DNA of 64,000 nt, from assembly GCA_020637395.1 (NCBI GenBank), contig JACJWA010000001.1, forward strand, positions 930,001-994,000, in the 5' to 3' direction. The stretch comes from Calditrichota bacterium (GTDB lineage Bacteria; Electryoneota; RPQS01). How positions within the stretch are numbered: the stretch's first letter is position 1; every line of letters begins with the position of its first letter. The notes beneath the pieces are model-generated. The model was not told the DNA's origin, ran no database searches, and worked only from the letters and a program-made list of their open reading frames with translations. Shown here piece after piece: positions 50,449-59,412 of the stretch. A program made the position numbers and the translations under genes.

Positions 50449-50477
50449 TTGACAATTTGCTTCCCAGAGCTTATGTT
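50449..50477 (+). promoter_or_regulatory. Promoter of tRNA-Met
   Basis: TTGACA (50449-50454), 17-base spacer, TATGTT (50472-50477). The leader of the transcript holds a small hairpin, TCCC-TTCG-GGGA. Confidence 0.85.
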
Positions 50478-50510
50478 TATGATCTCCCTTCGGGGAAATG
50501 CGCATCACTT

Positions 50511-50584
50511 GGCGGAGTAGCTCAGTCGGTTAGAGCACGGGAATCATAATCCTGGTGTCGGGGGTTCGAGTCCCTCCTCCGCTA
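50511..50584 (+). tRNA. tRNA-Met(CAT), elongator type
   Basis: Acceptor GGCGGAG/CTCCGCT with a G1-T72 pair, anticodon stem-loop CGGGA-ATCATAA-TCCTG (anticodon CAT), T-arm GGGGGTTCGAGTCCCTC, discriminator A. The acceptor with G1-T72 matches elongator tRNA-Met of other bacteria. It lacks the three G-C pairs of the initiator. An isoleucine tRNA read by TilS is less likely. CCA is not encoded. Confidence 0.9.
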
Positions 50585-50596
50585 CGCAGTCTTGTC

Positions 50597-50632
50597 AGCC
50601 GCCGGTACTGCTTCCGGCGGCTGTTTTGGTTT
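50597..50632 (+). terminator. Rho-independent terminator after tRNA-Met
   Basis: AGCCGCCGG (50597-50605) pairs with CCGGCGGCT (50614-50622), followed by GTTTTGGTTT. It rules out an early start of the next gene. Confidence 0.9.
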
Positions 50633-50672
50633 CTGCACGTTTGAAAATGAACTTCAGGACGCGAACGAAGAC

Positions 50673-51524
50673 ATGAATTTCAGAGAATGGCCCAGATTGA
50701 TCTGCGTTGAATGCGGCCAGGGCGACGTGCAAGCGGGTACGACGGCGTGCAGGCACTGTGGAAAATCGTATCCGATCCACACGCAGACCGGCATTCCCGT
50801 CGCAATCAGCAGCCGTTCGCCCTTGAACGAAGCAGAAGTCCTTGCGCATCACGTGGAGTCTGCCGCGCTTGATTTGAATGTTGCTCACAGTCACTGGAAG
50901 ACGGGTACGCTTCGCACTCTGTTGGACCAAACGCCCGGCAAAAAGGTCCTAAGTTATGGCAGCGGAGACGGCGGCGACCGTGCGATGCTGGAGGCGATGG
51001 GGTACGATCTGGTCTGCTTCGACATCTATCCCGGTCCCTATACCGACATCGTTTGTGACGGGCACGAGCTGCCATTTGCCGATGAGCAATTCGATTTGGT
51101 TGTGTCTACTGCGGTATTCGAACATCTCTACAATCCGTTTCAGGCGGCGCGAGAAATCGCGCGAGTGCTGAAGCCGGGTGGTGCGCTCATCGGATCCGCG
51201 GCCTTCCTTGAGCCCTATCATGCCAACTCCTACTTCCACATGAGCCACCTTGGTCTGACGGAAATTTTCAGTCGGGCAGGACTCCAGAAGATCGAGATTC
51301 ATCCGGGCTGGTCGTTTGTGGAATCGTTGAACGGCAGGTTCTGGCTGTGGAATCGCGCCCGGCCCATCGCGATGCTGACACGTCCCTTGCGGCGGCTGCG
51401 TTACAGATTGGGCATGGGAATGTGGAAAATTGCTTATGCACTGAAGGGAAAGGATGTTCCGGCGCAGATTCGTTTAGGGTTTTGTGGATCGCTCATTTTC
51501 AAAGTCGTGAAGCCGGGTGTTTGA
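50673..51524 (+). CDS. SAM-dependent methyltransferase with N-terminal zinc ribbon
   Basis: 283 residues from ATG 50673; an upstream start (50592) would fall in a terminator. The N-terminus has CVECG and CRHCG, a zinc ribbon, followed by a class I methyltransferase: VLSYGSGDGGDRAMLEAMGYDLVCFDIYPGP (SAM motif), ELPFADEQFDLVVSTAVFEHLYNP and EIARVLKPGGALIGSAAFLEPYH. The acceptor is unknown. It overlaps tilS by eight bases, at the start of a long operon. Confidence 0.87.
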   Translation: MNFREWPRLICVECGQGDVQAGTTACRHCGKSYPIHTQTGIPVAISSRSPLNEAEVLAHHVESAALDLNVAHSHWKTGTLRTLLDQTPGKKVLSYGSGDGGDRAMLEAMGYDLVCFDIYPGPYTDIVCDGHELPFADEQFDLVVSTAVFEHLYNPFQAAREIARVLKPGGALIGSAAFLEPYHANSYFHMSHLGLTEIFSRAGLQKIEIHPGWSFVESLNGRFWLWNRARPIAMLTRPLRRLRYRLGMGMWKIAYALKGKDVPAQIRLGFCGSLIFKVVKPGV

Positions 51525-52851
51525 GAAGATTGCCAGAGTGCTTCGAGTGATCGAGCCGCACGAGCGTGTTCTGCTTGCCGTTTCCGGCGGGCGCGATTCT
51601 TTTTCGATGCTCAAGTGGTTTGCGCTCCAGAGTGAATGGCAGACTCGCTGCGTGGTCGCGCATGTTCATCACGGAATTCGCGCAGACGCCGATGATGCTG
51701 CCAGGCTCGTTCGAGAGCAGGCGGAGAAATACGGAATGGAATTCGACCTTGCGTACGCAAATGTCGTGGAGCATTTGTGCGCGAACAAAGACTCCATCGA
51801 GGCCGCTGCCCGCCGATTTCGCTACGCGGCGTTGGAAGAAATGCGGCAGCGACACGGGTGCGCATGGATCTTGACCGCGCACATGCTGGACGATTCTGCC
51901 GAAACCGTGTTCATGAAACTGCGGCAGGATTGTTCGTGGTTTGAGGCGACGGGCATTCCCGAGAAGCGCGGCAACATTCTTCGCCCGTTTCTGGGAGTGC
52001 GTCGTCATGAACTTCGGCAGCTCATTGACGATGACGATCTGGTGGATGACGACCCCATGAATCTGGATCCCGCATTCCTGCGCGTCTCCGCAAGAAAGGC
52101 GATTGAGAGAATTTCGAATACTTTGCCGGACATCGCCCGAAGACTGGTTCGACACGGGACTAACACCCGTTCCTTGCTTTTTATGACGACCGTTCTTGCA
52201 AACCATATGTTTCCCAATAAGTTACAGGTTGCGGGATCTGGTGATCATCGTATTGAGATTCTTCCGAAAAACCTGTATCTTGAAGATTTAGGCTTTGTTT
52301 TCGTTGAAACCGCACTCCGCAAGCTGCAAGGGAATAGGGAATTCCGTTTGTCCGCGTCGGAAAGACGGCAGGTCAACGAGTTTCTGTCCGGATCCACGTC
52401 AAGAAGTGTGCTTCGCTTGAAGCAAGGTTTTGAGTTAAGTAAGGCGGGGCGCCACTACTGGCTGTCCGCCGGGAACAGGCACGACGAGGACGAAGTTCGG
52501 AATGCGCATGACTTGCTTGATCGGACACTTCTTGTTCCGTGTGCAATCGGTGAGCGCGCGACTGGAGAACTCTTTTTTGATCGAAGCAGATTGAGCGGCA
52601 AGTTCAGGGCGCGAGCCTGGAGTGCCGGTGAAAAGTTCCGCCCCGCAAAAAGACGAACACGGAAAGTTTCCGATTGGCTTAGGGACATTGGAGTACACCC
52701 CTCTTGCCGGCGTCAGTGGCCGGTCCTTGCCGACGACTCCGGAATTGTCGCCATTCCGGGACTTGGTGTAAGCGAAAGCACCACAGCAGTTCCACATTCC
52801 AGTGACATACTGGCGATTCACTGGGAGTCAGAGACACTTAGTCATGCATGA
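51517..52851 (+). CDS. tilS: tRNA(Ile)-lysidine synthase
   Basis: 444 residues, GTG start. The PP-loop LLAVSGGRDSFSMLKWF, VVAHVHHGIR, RFRYAALEEMRQRHGC and TAHMLDDSAETVFMKL are diagnostic. TilS turns the C34 of tRNA-Ile(CAU) into lysidine so that it reads AUA. The C-terminal region is longer and more divergent than the core. Its end overlaps hpt by eight bases; tilS-hpt-ftsH is a widely conserved order. Confidence 0.95.
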   Translation: MFEKIARVLRVIEPHERVLLAVSGGRDSFSMLKWFALQSEWQTRCVVAHVHHGIRADADDAARLVREQAEKYGMEFDLAYANVVEHLCANKDSIEAAARRFRYAALEEMRQRHGCAWILTAHMLDDSAETVFMKLRQDCSWFEATGIPEKRGNILRPFLGVRRHELRQLIDDDDLVDDDPMNLDPAFLRVSARKAIERISNTLPDIARRLVRHGTNTRSLLFMTTVLANHMFPNKLQVAGSGDHRIEILPKNLYLEDLGFVFVETALRKLQGNREFRLSASERRQVNEFLSGSTSRSVLRLKQGFELSKAGRHYWLSAGNRHDEDEVRNAHDLLDRTLLVPCAIGERATGELFFDRSRLSGKFRARAWSAGEKFRPAKRRTRKVSDWLRDIGVHPSCRRQWPVLADDSGIVAIPGLGVSESTTAVPHSSDILAIHWESETLSHA

Positions 52852-53410
52852 ATACTCCGAACATTTGGTTCTCGGCCAGCCGCCGCGCAAGTTCGAACGA
52901 TACTTGACGTCAGCTGAGATTCAGCGCGCAGTGAAAGAAACCGGGCTCCGGATCAACGAGCGCTTCGCTGGGGAAGAGCCGGTTTTTGTTGGCGTTTTGA
53001 CGGGGTGCTTCATGTATATGGCGGACATCGTTCGCGCATCGTATCTATCCTGCACCATTGACTTCATCAAGCTTTCCAGTTACGGGGACGGCATGGAATC
53101 GGGCAGAGTCAGGCTGATCAAAGATATTGATTGCGACATTCGTGACCGCCATGTTATTGTCGTGGATGACATTGTGGATACGGGCAACTCATGGGACTTC
53201 TTGAAAAGATTCCTCATGGTAAGAAATCCGAAAAGTCTGAGCATGGCGGCGTGTTTTCGAAAGCCCAAGTCCGTGCAAACCGGCGTCGAAGTGGACTTTA
53301 TCTCAATTGACCTTCCGGATGAGTTTGTCATTGGATACGGCCTGGACTATGCCGGACAAGGCCGTCATCTGCCAGACCTGTACATTTTGTCCGGCGAAGA
53401 GACCAAATGA
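52844..53410 (+). CDS. hpt: Hypoxanthine phosphoribosyltransferase
   Basis: 188 residues from ATG 52844: VGVLTGCFMYMADIVRA, the PRPP motif HVIVVDDIVDTGNSW, and VDFISIDLPDEFVIGYGLDY, which together identify HPRT. It salvages hypoxanthine and guanine. It overlaps tilS and ftsH, so all three are translationally coupled. Confidence 0.96.
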   Translation: MHEYSEHLVLGQPPRKFERYLTSAEIQRAVKETGLRINERFAGEEPVFVGVLTGCFMYMADIVRASYLSCTIDFIKLSSYGDGMESGRVRLIKDIDCDIRDRHVIVVDDIVDTGNSWDFLKRFLMVRNPKSLSMAACFRKPKSVQTGVEVDFISIDLPDEFVIGYGLDYAGQGRHLPDLYILSGEETK

Positions 53411-55296
53411 GCACTGATAGGAATTCCAACTCGCCGCGCGGTCGCGGCCCGAATGATGACGAACCGCGCGTCGAATGGCGCAAGGTGTCGCGGTTTCTCT
53501 ATCTGATGCTGCTTGTACTGCTGGTCACTGTTGTGGTGGCTCAGCTTGTGACACAGCGCAGTGCGGAAACCGTCATCACGTACTCTGCATTCGAACAGGC
53601 CGTGGACTCTGGAAACGTGAAGTCCGGAATCGTTCGGGATCAGAGTTTCCACGGAAAGATGAAAGACGAGTCGCGGTTTGTCGTCACTCTTCCCCCGACT
53701 TTGGACAGTGCGCTGCTCAAGAAGTGGAAAGATGCGGGTATCGAGATAGATTTTAAGGTCAAGCGACCTGATCTTGGTCAATACTTGCTTGGGATCTTGC
53801 CCTGGTTGCTGCTGCTTGGCTTCGGCGTCATCTTGATCAGACGAATGTCCAACATGGGACCGCGCGGGCTGTTTCAGTTTGGCAAGAGCAAAGCCAAAGT
53901 TTATTCGGAAGCAAGTACGAAGGTGACTTTTGCGGACGTCGCCGGGGCGGACGAGGCGAAAGAGGAGCTGCGCGAGATCATTGATTTTCTGCGCGAACCC
54001 AGAAAGTTCGTGCGCGTGGGCGGCAGAATTCCGCGCGGCGTGTTGCTGCTTGGCCCTCCGGGAACTGGCAAAACGTTGTTGGCAAAAGCCGTTGCGGGCG
54101 AAGCCGGAGTGCCGTTCTTCTCGATTAGCGGCGCGGAGTTTGTTGAAATGTTTGTCGGTGTCGGCGCGAGCCGCGTGCGTGACCTGTTCGAGACAGGAAA
54201 GAAAAACGCTCCGTGTATCATCTTCATTGATGAGATTGACGCGGTCGGTCGGCATCGCGGTGCCGGACTGGGCGGAGGGCATGACGAACGCGAACAGACG
54301 CTCAATCAGCTGCTGATTGAAATGGATGGCTTCGAAGAGAATGACGGAGTCATTCTGGTTGCTGCGACAAACCGACCGGACATTCTTGATCCTGCGCTTC
54401 TGAGGCCGGGCAGATTCGATCGCCAGATCGTGGTGGACCGTCCCGACGTGCGAGGCCGCGCCGCAATTCTGAAAGTTCATTCGCGGAATAAACCGGTCGG
54501 TGACGATGTTGATCTGGACGTGATTGCCAAGAGCACGTCCGGTATGGCGGGCGCAGAGCTTGCGAACTTGATGAACGAGGCCGCGCTTCTGGCAGCACGA
54601 CGCGACAGTGACCGAGTGAGCATGCAGGATGTAGAAGCGGCCAAAGACAAAGTGATGATGGGAATCGAGCGCCGCTCTGTAGTGATTCCTGAGCGCGAGA
54701 AGCGCGTCACGGCGTATCATGAGGCGGGGCATGTTTTGGTCGCGCTGTTTTCGCCCGACGTGGATCCCGTGCACAAGGTGACCATCATTCCCAGAGGACA
54801 GGCACTTGGGTTGACGCACTTTGTCCCCCTGGATGACAAGCGAAGCTATTCACGCAAGTACCTGGAGGGACAGCTCTCGACCTTGTTGGGAGGGCGTGTC
54901 GCGGAGCTCTTGGTGTTTGACGAAGTCACAAGCGGGGCATCAAACGACTTGAAGCGTGCAACGGAAATCGCCAAGACCATGGTGACAAGATGGGGGATGA
55001 GCGAAAAGCTTGGTCCCGTCACCTATGGACAACAGCACGAAGAGGTCTTTCTGGGACGCGACTATACCTCAAATCAGGACTACAGCGACGAGACCGCGCA
55101 TGCGATTGATCAGGCTGTGCGTGAGTTTGTTGAGGGTGCGGAAGGCAGATCGCGTGACATCTTGCGCAGAGAGCGCAAGCGCCTCGATCTGTTGGCGGAA
55201 ACGCTGGTCGAGCGCGAGTCCCTCTCTGGTGAAGAAATTCACTCGCTGCTTGATTTGCCTGCGCGCAACGGCAATCCACCCGGAGAGACCGCATAG
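53407..55296 (+). CDS. ftsH: ATP-dependent zinc metalloprotease FtsH
   Basis: 629 residues. Two membrane helices (about 30-48 and 122-141) flank a periplasmic domain; then AAA+ (GPPGTGKTLLAKAVAGEAGVPFF, IIFIDEIDAVGR, second-region TNRPDILDPALLRPGRFDR) and the M41 protease with YHEAGHVLVAL (HExxH) and the downstream Asp. It degrades membrane proteins and some regulators. ATG overlaps hpt by four bases. Confidence 0.98.
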   Translation: MSTDRNSNSPRGRGPNDDEPRVEWRKVSRFLYLMLLVLLVTVVVAQLVTQRSAETVITYSAFEQAVDSGNVKSGIVRDQSFHGKMKDESRFVVTLPPTLDSALLKKWKDAGIEIDFKVKRPDLGQYLLGILPWLLLLGFGVILIRRMSNMGPRGLFQFGKSKAKVYSEASTKVTFADVAGADEAKEELREIIDFLREPRKFVRVGGRIPRGVLLLGPPGTGKTLLAKAVAGEAGVPFFSISGAEFVEMFVGVGASRVRDLFETGKKNAPCIIFIDEIDAVGRHRGAGLGGGHDEREQTLNQLLIEMDGFEENDGVILVAATNRPDILDPALLRPGRFDRQIVVDRPDVRGRAAILKVHSRNKPVGDDVDLDVIAKSTSGMAGAELANLMNEAALLAARRDSDRVSMQDVEAAKDKVMMGIERRSVVIPEREKRVTAYHEAGHVLVALFSPDVDPVHKVTIIPRGQALGLTHFVPLDDKRSYSRKYLEGQLSTLLGGRVAELLVFDEVTSGASNDLKRATEIAKTMVTRWGMSEKLGPVTYGQQHEEVFLGRDYTSNQDYSDETAHAIDQAVREFVEGAEGRSRDILRRERKRLDLLAETLVERESLSGEEIHSLLDLPARNGNPPGETA

Positions 55297-55916
55297 TGGA
55301 GCGCAATGAGGAACAGAAACTTCGCGAACTGATTCGCCGCGAGCTTGAGACCCGTGAAAAGCTTCTGTCGAAAGACAGTGAAGAAGAATCAGGATTCACG
55401 CTTAACTTTGTGGAACGCCAGCGAATCATTGACGATGAAATCCGGAAGTACTACGAAGCCAAAGGCAACTACCGGCGATACGAGAACGAGGATGGTGAGT
55501 TCGAGTGGCTGAGCGAAGAAGAGATTCGCGAGCGCGAGCGGCAGATCCCCATTGATGCGGAAGAGCTGGAAGTTGGTCAGCGAAGCGTGCGGAATTACTT
55601 CCTGATGATTGCCGTCCTGGTGTTTGTCGGCGCTCTGTTGATGTATATCGCGCTGCGGCAACAGAGCGGAAGCATACAGGTGCTTTCGAATGTACCGGGA
55701 GCCACGATCATTCTGGATGGTCAGGCAACGGAGTTTAAGACGGACTTCGTCCTTTCGAATCTCTCTCCGGGTCCGCATCTCATCAGTATCGTCAAGAGCG
55801 GATATGGAATCGCAGGCGACCCCGCGCGGCGCGTGGAGGTAAGGGCCGGGAAAGAAGAAGTTGTGGCGTTTATGCTTGAACCTGTGCCGCCGAAAAATGG
55901 ACAAACCAAGAATTGA
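55296..55916 (+). CDS. PEGA-domain single-span membrane protein
   Basis: 206 residues, GTG start sharing a base with the ftsH stop. A charged coiled-coil-like N-terminal half, one membrane helix (FLMIAVLVFVGALLMYIAL, about residues 104-122) and an outer PEGA-type beta domain (GSIQVLSNVPGATIILDG, then LSNLSPGPHLISIVKSGY). PEGA domains are found on surface-layer and envelope proteins. No function can be stated. It overlaps folE by 20 bases. Confidence 0.8.
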   Translation: MERNEEQKLRELIRRELETREKLLSKDSEEESGFTLNFVERQRIIDDEIRKYYEAKGNYRRYENEDGEFEWLSEEEIRERERQIPIDAEELEVGQRSVRNYFLMIAVLVFVGALLMYIALRQQSGSIQVLSNVPGATIILDGQATEFKTDFVLSNLSPGPHLISIVKSGYGIAGDPARRVEVRAGKEEVVAFMLEPVPPKNGQTKN

Positions 55917-56457
55917 ACATGCAGTACGCGAGATTCTTGCCGCAATAGGTGAGAATCCCGAGCGCCCGGGTCTGCGCGACACGCCGACGCGGGTTGCGAC
56001 CATGCTCGAAGAGATCTTCTCAGGAATCGGTACGGATCCCGCGCAGACGCTGTCGCTTTATCCCGCCGAGAATACTACGGAAATGATCATTCACCGTGAT
56101 ATTCCATTCTATTCCATGTGTGAGCACCACCTGCTGCCGTTCTGGGGATTTGTTTCCATTGCCTACATTCCCTCGAATGAACAGGTGACCGGTTTCTCTG
56201 CCTTGGCGCGTGTGGTTCGCGTGCTCGCTCAGCGTCCACAGCTCCAAGAAAGCATGACGACTGCGATTGCGGACACTCTGATGGAGCGGCTGAAACCCAT
56301 GGGCGCATTTGTGGTCATCCGAGCTCAGCATCTCTGCCTGATGATGCGCGGCGAAAAAGTGCATGGGAGCTGGACTGTGACGTCCGCCGTGCGCGGTGCG
56401 CTCTCGAAGCAAGCCACGCGCATGGAGGCCCTGATGCTCATGGACGGACGTGCCTGA
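55897..56457 (+). CDS. folE: GTP cyclohydrolase I
   Basis: 186 residues from ATG 55897: RPGLRDTPTRVATMLEEIF, then the zinc ligands in FYSMCEHHLLPFWG and HLCLMMRG, and VTGFSALARVVRVLAQRPQLQE. It makes 7,8-dihydroneopterin triphosphate, the first step to folate. The next gene, folP, acts later in the same pathway. Confidence 0.97.
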   Translation: MDKPRIEHAVREILAAIGENPERPGLRDTPTRVATMLEEIFSGIGTDPAQTLSLYPAENTTEMIIHRDIPFYSMCEHHLLPFWGFVSIAYIPSNEQVTGFSALARVVRVLAQRPQLQESMTTAIADTLMERLKPMGAFVVIRAQHLCLMMRGEKVHGSWTVTSAVRGALSKQATRMEALMLMDGRA

Positions 56458-57304
56458 GTCGCGCAGATTCCGTCATCGCCGGGGCAGCCTTGAATTGGGG
56501 CGGCGAACGCTGCTCATGGGAATTGTCAATGTGACTCCCGACTCGTTTTCCGATGGCGGCAGATACCTTGACTCTAATGCAGCGGTGGTCCATGCTCTCA
56601 AGCTCGTTGAGGACGGCGCCGATATTGTTGATCTGGGTGCCGAATCCACAAGACCGGGAAGCACAGGATCATCTGATGCCGAACAGCTGAACCGGTTGCT
56701 ACCAGTTCTCGAGAAGCTTCGCAAGATCACAGACTCAGTTCTTTCCATTGATACTCGTTCGTCCGTTGTGGCACGAGAGTGCCTGGAGCTCGGCGCAGAT
56801 ATGATCAATGATGTGTCAGGTCTTGAACATGACCATGCTCTGGCAGATGTCTGCCATGAGTGCGGTGCCGGGCTGGTTATCATGCATATGCGAGGCAAGC
56901 CCGAGACCATGCAGACGACACTTGCCGAGGGGAATCCCGTACCAGAAGTAAAGCGGTTTCTCGAGTCCGCAGTGGCGAGATGCTTGGACGCAGGACTTGA
57001 CCGCGAACATTTGCTCGTGGATCCGGGATTGGGCTTTGGAAAAAGTTTTGAACAGAACCACCAGTTGCTGAATGACCTGTGCGAGCTCACAACTCTTGGT
57101 GCTGGCGTGCTGGTCGGCCCGTCCCGCAAAGCATTCACAGGGGAGCTGTCCGGATTGCCGCCCGACGCCCGGCAGTTCTCCACCGCCGCAGCGGTGGCCA
57201 TTGCGATCCTTCATGGCGCGGATATCGTACGAGTGCATGATGTGAAGGAAATGAGGGAAGTCTCTGATTTCTGTGATCGGTTCAGGAGTGTCCATGCCGC
57301 TTGA
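56450..57304 (+). CDS. folP: Dihydropteroate synthase
   Basis: 284 residues, GTG start overlapping folE by eight bases. TIM-barrel motifs: MGIVNVTPDSFSDGGRY, VDLGAESTRPGS (pterin loop 2), SIDTRS, INDVSG, IMHMRGKPETMQ, DPGLGFGKS and GPSRKAFTGE. It joins p-aminobenzoate to the pterin and is the sulfonamide target. Complete and of normal length. Confidence 0.97.
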   Translation: MPESRRFRHRRGSLELGRRTLLMGIVNVTPDSFSDGGRYLDSNAAVVHALKLVEDGADIVDLGAESTRPGSTGSSDAEQLNRLLPVLEKLRKITDSVLSIDTRSSVVARECLELGADMINDVSGLEHDHALADVCHECGAGLVIMHMRGKPETMQTTLAEGNPVPEVKRFLESAVARCLDAGLDREHLLVDPGLGFGKSFEQNHQLLNDLCELTTLGAGVLVGPSRKAFTGELSGLPPDARQFSTAAAVAIAILHGADIVRVHDVKEMREVSDFCDRFRSVHAA

Positions 57305-57779
57305 GGACACTTCCTATCAAATTGCGGAACTCACTGCGGATCATCTTCATGCGGTGTTGTCCATTGAACGCGATTCGTTCAAAGATCCTTGGTCATTGTC
57401 CGCGTTTCGGAACTTCATCGTGCTCTACAGAACAAGCTGGGTGATTCTTGATGGCAGTGAAATCATCGGCTACATTGTGAGTCAATGGGTGCTCGACGAA
57501 ATTCACGTTCTCAACGTCGCGGTGCACAAGCAACGCAGGCGAGAGGGCATTGCGTCTGCACTACTCGATTTCCTTTTTGATCGCGCACGCGCACAGAAGA
57601 TGTCGGACGTTTATCTAGAAGTTCGGGAGTCCAACGAAGCAGCGCGCGGACTTTACGCAAGATATGGATTTGCGGAGTTGGGCATCCGAAAGAGTTACTA
57701 TCACGACGGTGAAGATGCATTGGTTATGCACCGGCGAGTTCGCAGAAGCGATCGCGGTTCTGACGCGGAAGGAGCATAA
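57294..57779 (+). CDS. rimI: RimI-like protein N-acetyltransferase
   Basis: 161 residues from ATG 57294, with AGGAG six bases upstream inside folP. ELTADHLHAVLSIERDSFKDPWS at the start, VLDEIHVLNVAVHKQRRREGIASALLDFL (acetyl-CoA loop RRREGIA) and LEVRESNEAARGLYARYGFAELGIRKSYY fit the RimI group, which acetylates the N-terminus of S18. Other GNAT targets cannot be excluded. No tsaB/tsaD lies nearby. Confidence 0.88.
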   Translation: MPLEDTSYQIAELTADHLHAVLSIERDSFKDPWSLSAFRNFIVLYRTSWVILDGSEIIGYIVSQWVLDEIHVLNVAVHKQRRREGIASALLDFLFDRARAQKMSDVYLEVRESNEAARGLYARYGFAELGIRKSYYHDGEDALVMHRRVRRSDRGSDAEGA

Positions 57780-57781
57780 GA

Positions 57782-58645
57782 ATGGCGCTTGAGTGGTTTC
57801 GCAGAGAAAAAGGCCCCATTTCAGCGGGCCAGAAAAAGTCATCGCAAGACACTTTGTGGGTGAAGTGCGAAGGCTGTGGTGAAATCGTGTTCAAGAAAGA
57901 GCTCGAGAAACTGCAGCTGGTGTGCCCAAAGTGCTCTTTTCACTTCGCCATGCCAGCCGAATCCTATATCGCGCTGCTTGCCGATGAGGGGACTTGGACA
58001 GAAAGTGATCACACTCTCCGGCCGCAAGACCCTCTTCAGTTCAAAGACTCCAAGAAATACAGTGACCGAGTCGCAGCGTCCATCAAGACCACAGGTAAAT
58101 ACGATGCGATGACGATTGGGTCCTGCACACTGGGTGAATTTCCGGTGGAACTTGGGATCATGGACTTCTCGTTTATGGGCGGGAGCGTCGGAAGTGTGGT
58201 CGGTGAGAAGATTTCGCGAGGCGTTGATCGCGCCATCGCAGAGCGCCGCGCGCTCATCTTGGTGTCGCGTTCTGGCGGCATGCGCATGCAAGAGGGCATG
58301 ATTTCCCTGATGCAGATGGCGAAGACGAGCGTGAAATTGACTCAGCTTGGTGAGGCGGGACTTCCCTATATCTCTGTGATTACCAACCCGACGACCGGTG
58401 GGACGACCGCCAGTTTCTCCATGCTCGGAGATGTGATCGTGGCAGAGCCCGGCGCGCTGATCGGCTTTGCCGGTCCGCGTGTGATCAAACAGACAATTGG
58501 ACAAGACTTGCCGCCAGGATTTCAGAGAAGCGAATTCCTACTGGAGAAAGGCTTTCTGGACAGGATTGTGAATAGGCAGGCACTGAAGACGACCATCGTA
58601 CAGGTTCTAAAGGCGCTGATGCATCAGGAAGCCGCTCAAGCGTGA
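57782..58645 (+). CDS. accD: Acetyl-CoA carboxylase carboxyltransferase beta subunit
   Basis: 287 residues: an N-terminal zinc ribbon (CEGCG and CPKC), then the crotonase-type carboxyltransferase core with FMGGSVGSVVGEKISRGVDRA, SRSGGMRMQEGMISLMQMAKT, NPTTGGTTASFSMLGDVIVAEPGALIGFAGPRVI and LPPGFQRSEFLLEKGFLDRIV. It forms malonyl-CoA with AccA; accA is not in the window. Two bases after rimI; four-base overlap with surE. Confidence 0.97.
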   Translation: MALEWFRREKGPISAGQKKSSQDTLWVKCEGCGEIVFKKELEKLQLVCPKCSFHFAMPAESYIALLADEGTWTESDHTLRPQDPLQFKDSKKYSDRVAASIKTTGKYDAMTIGSCTLGEFPVELGIMDFSFMGGSVGSVVGEKISRGVDRAIAERRALILVSRSGGMRMQEGMISLMQMAKTSVKLTQLGEAGLPYISVITNPTTGGTTASFSMLGDVIVAEPGALIGFAGPRVIKQTIGQDLPPGFQRSEFLLEKGFLDRIVNRQALKTTIVQVLKALMHQEAAQA

Positions 58646-59412
58646 TTATTCTGATTTCGAATGACGACGGTATCCAGTCCGAAGGACTGCATGCTCTCGT
58701 GCGAGCAGTGTCCGATCTTGGGCAAGTGTGGGTAGTTGCGCCGGACCGCGAGCAATCTGCGGTCGGACACTCCATAACAATCTCCGAGCCGATTCGATAC
58801 GTGGACTTTGAGCTGGACGGCGCGTTCCGGACTTTTGCTGTCAATGGCAGTCCCGCAGACTGTGTGAAACTGGCGCTTTCCGAGCTTCTGCCTGAAGCCC
58901 CGGCGCTCGTGCTTTCAGGTATCAACCGCGGCGAGAATACCGGGATTTCTGTGATCTATTCCGGAACCGTGTCCGCGGCGACGGAAGGTGCCATCAACGG
59001 CATTCCAGCCGCTGCGATTTCTGTTGACTCGTTTTCTCCAACAAACTATGACGCGGCCGCAGCAGTATCACGGCGAACGGCCGAGCTTGTCATGGCGCGT
59101 GGACTTCCTGAAGGAACTCTTCTGAACGTGAATGTGCCCGAACTTCCTGCCGAAGAGATTGTGGGAATCAAAGTCGTTCGGCAGGGCAGAGGGAGATTCA
59201 AGGAGACATTTCTGAAGCGCACGGATCAACGCGGAAGAATTTACTACTGGATGGATGGACACAAACTGCCACTTGACGAGACGGATACGGATGGTATTGC
59301 ACTCTTGCAGGGATACGTTGCGATCACTCCCATTCAGTTTGATTTGACTCACCATGCTTACCTCGAAGAGCTTTCCGAGTGGGCAACTGATTTCACACTT
59401 CCTCGCGAATGA
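58642..59412 (+). CDS. surE: 5'-nucleotidase SurE
   Basis: 256 residues, GTG start. Metal site SNDDGI at the start, VAPDREQSAVGHSIT, NGSPADCVKLAL, SGINRGENTG and YSGTVSAATEG, all typical. It dephosphorylates nucleoside 5'-monophosphates. Its neighbours hpt and guaA concern purines, so a nucleotide-pool role fits. Overlaps guaA by four bases. Confidence 0.96.
   Translation: MIILISNDDGIQSEGLHALVRAVSDLGQVWVVAPDREQSAVGHSITISEPIRYVDFELDGAFRTFAVNGSPADCVKLALSELLPEAPALVLSGINRGENTGISVIYSGTVSAATEGAINGIPAAAISVDSFSPTNYDAAAAVSRRTAELVMARGLPEGTLLNVNVPELPAEEIVGIKVVRQGRGRFKETFLKRTDQRGRIYYWMDGHKLPLDETDTDGIALLQGYVAITPIQFDLTHHAYLEELSEWATDFTLPRE

Noticed and set aside
50511..50584. tRNA(CAT) as the isoleucine tRNA modified by the nearby TilS
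   Set aside because: The acceptor with G1-T72 and the GGCGG start match elongator tRNA-Met; nearness to tilS is not evidence.
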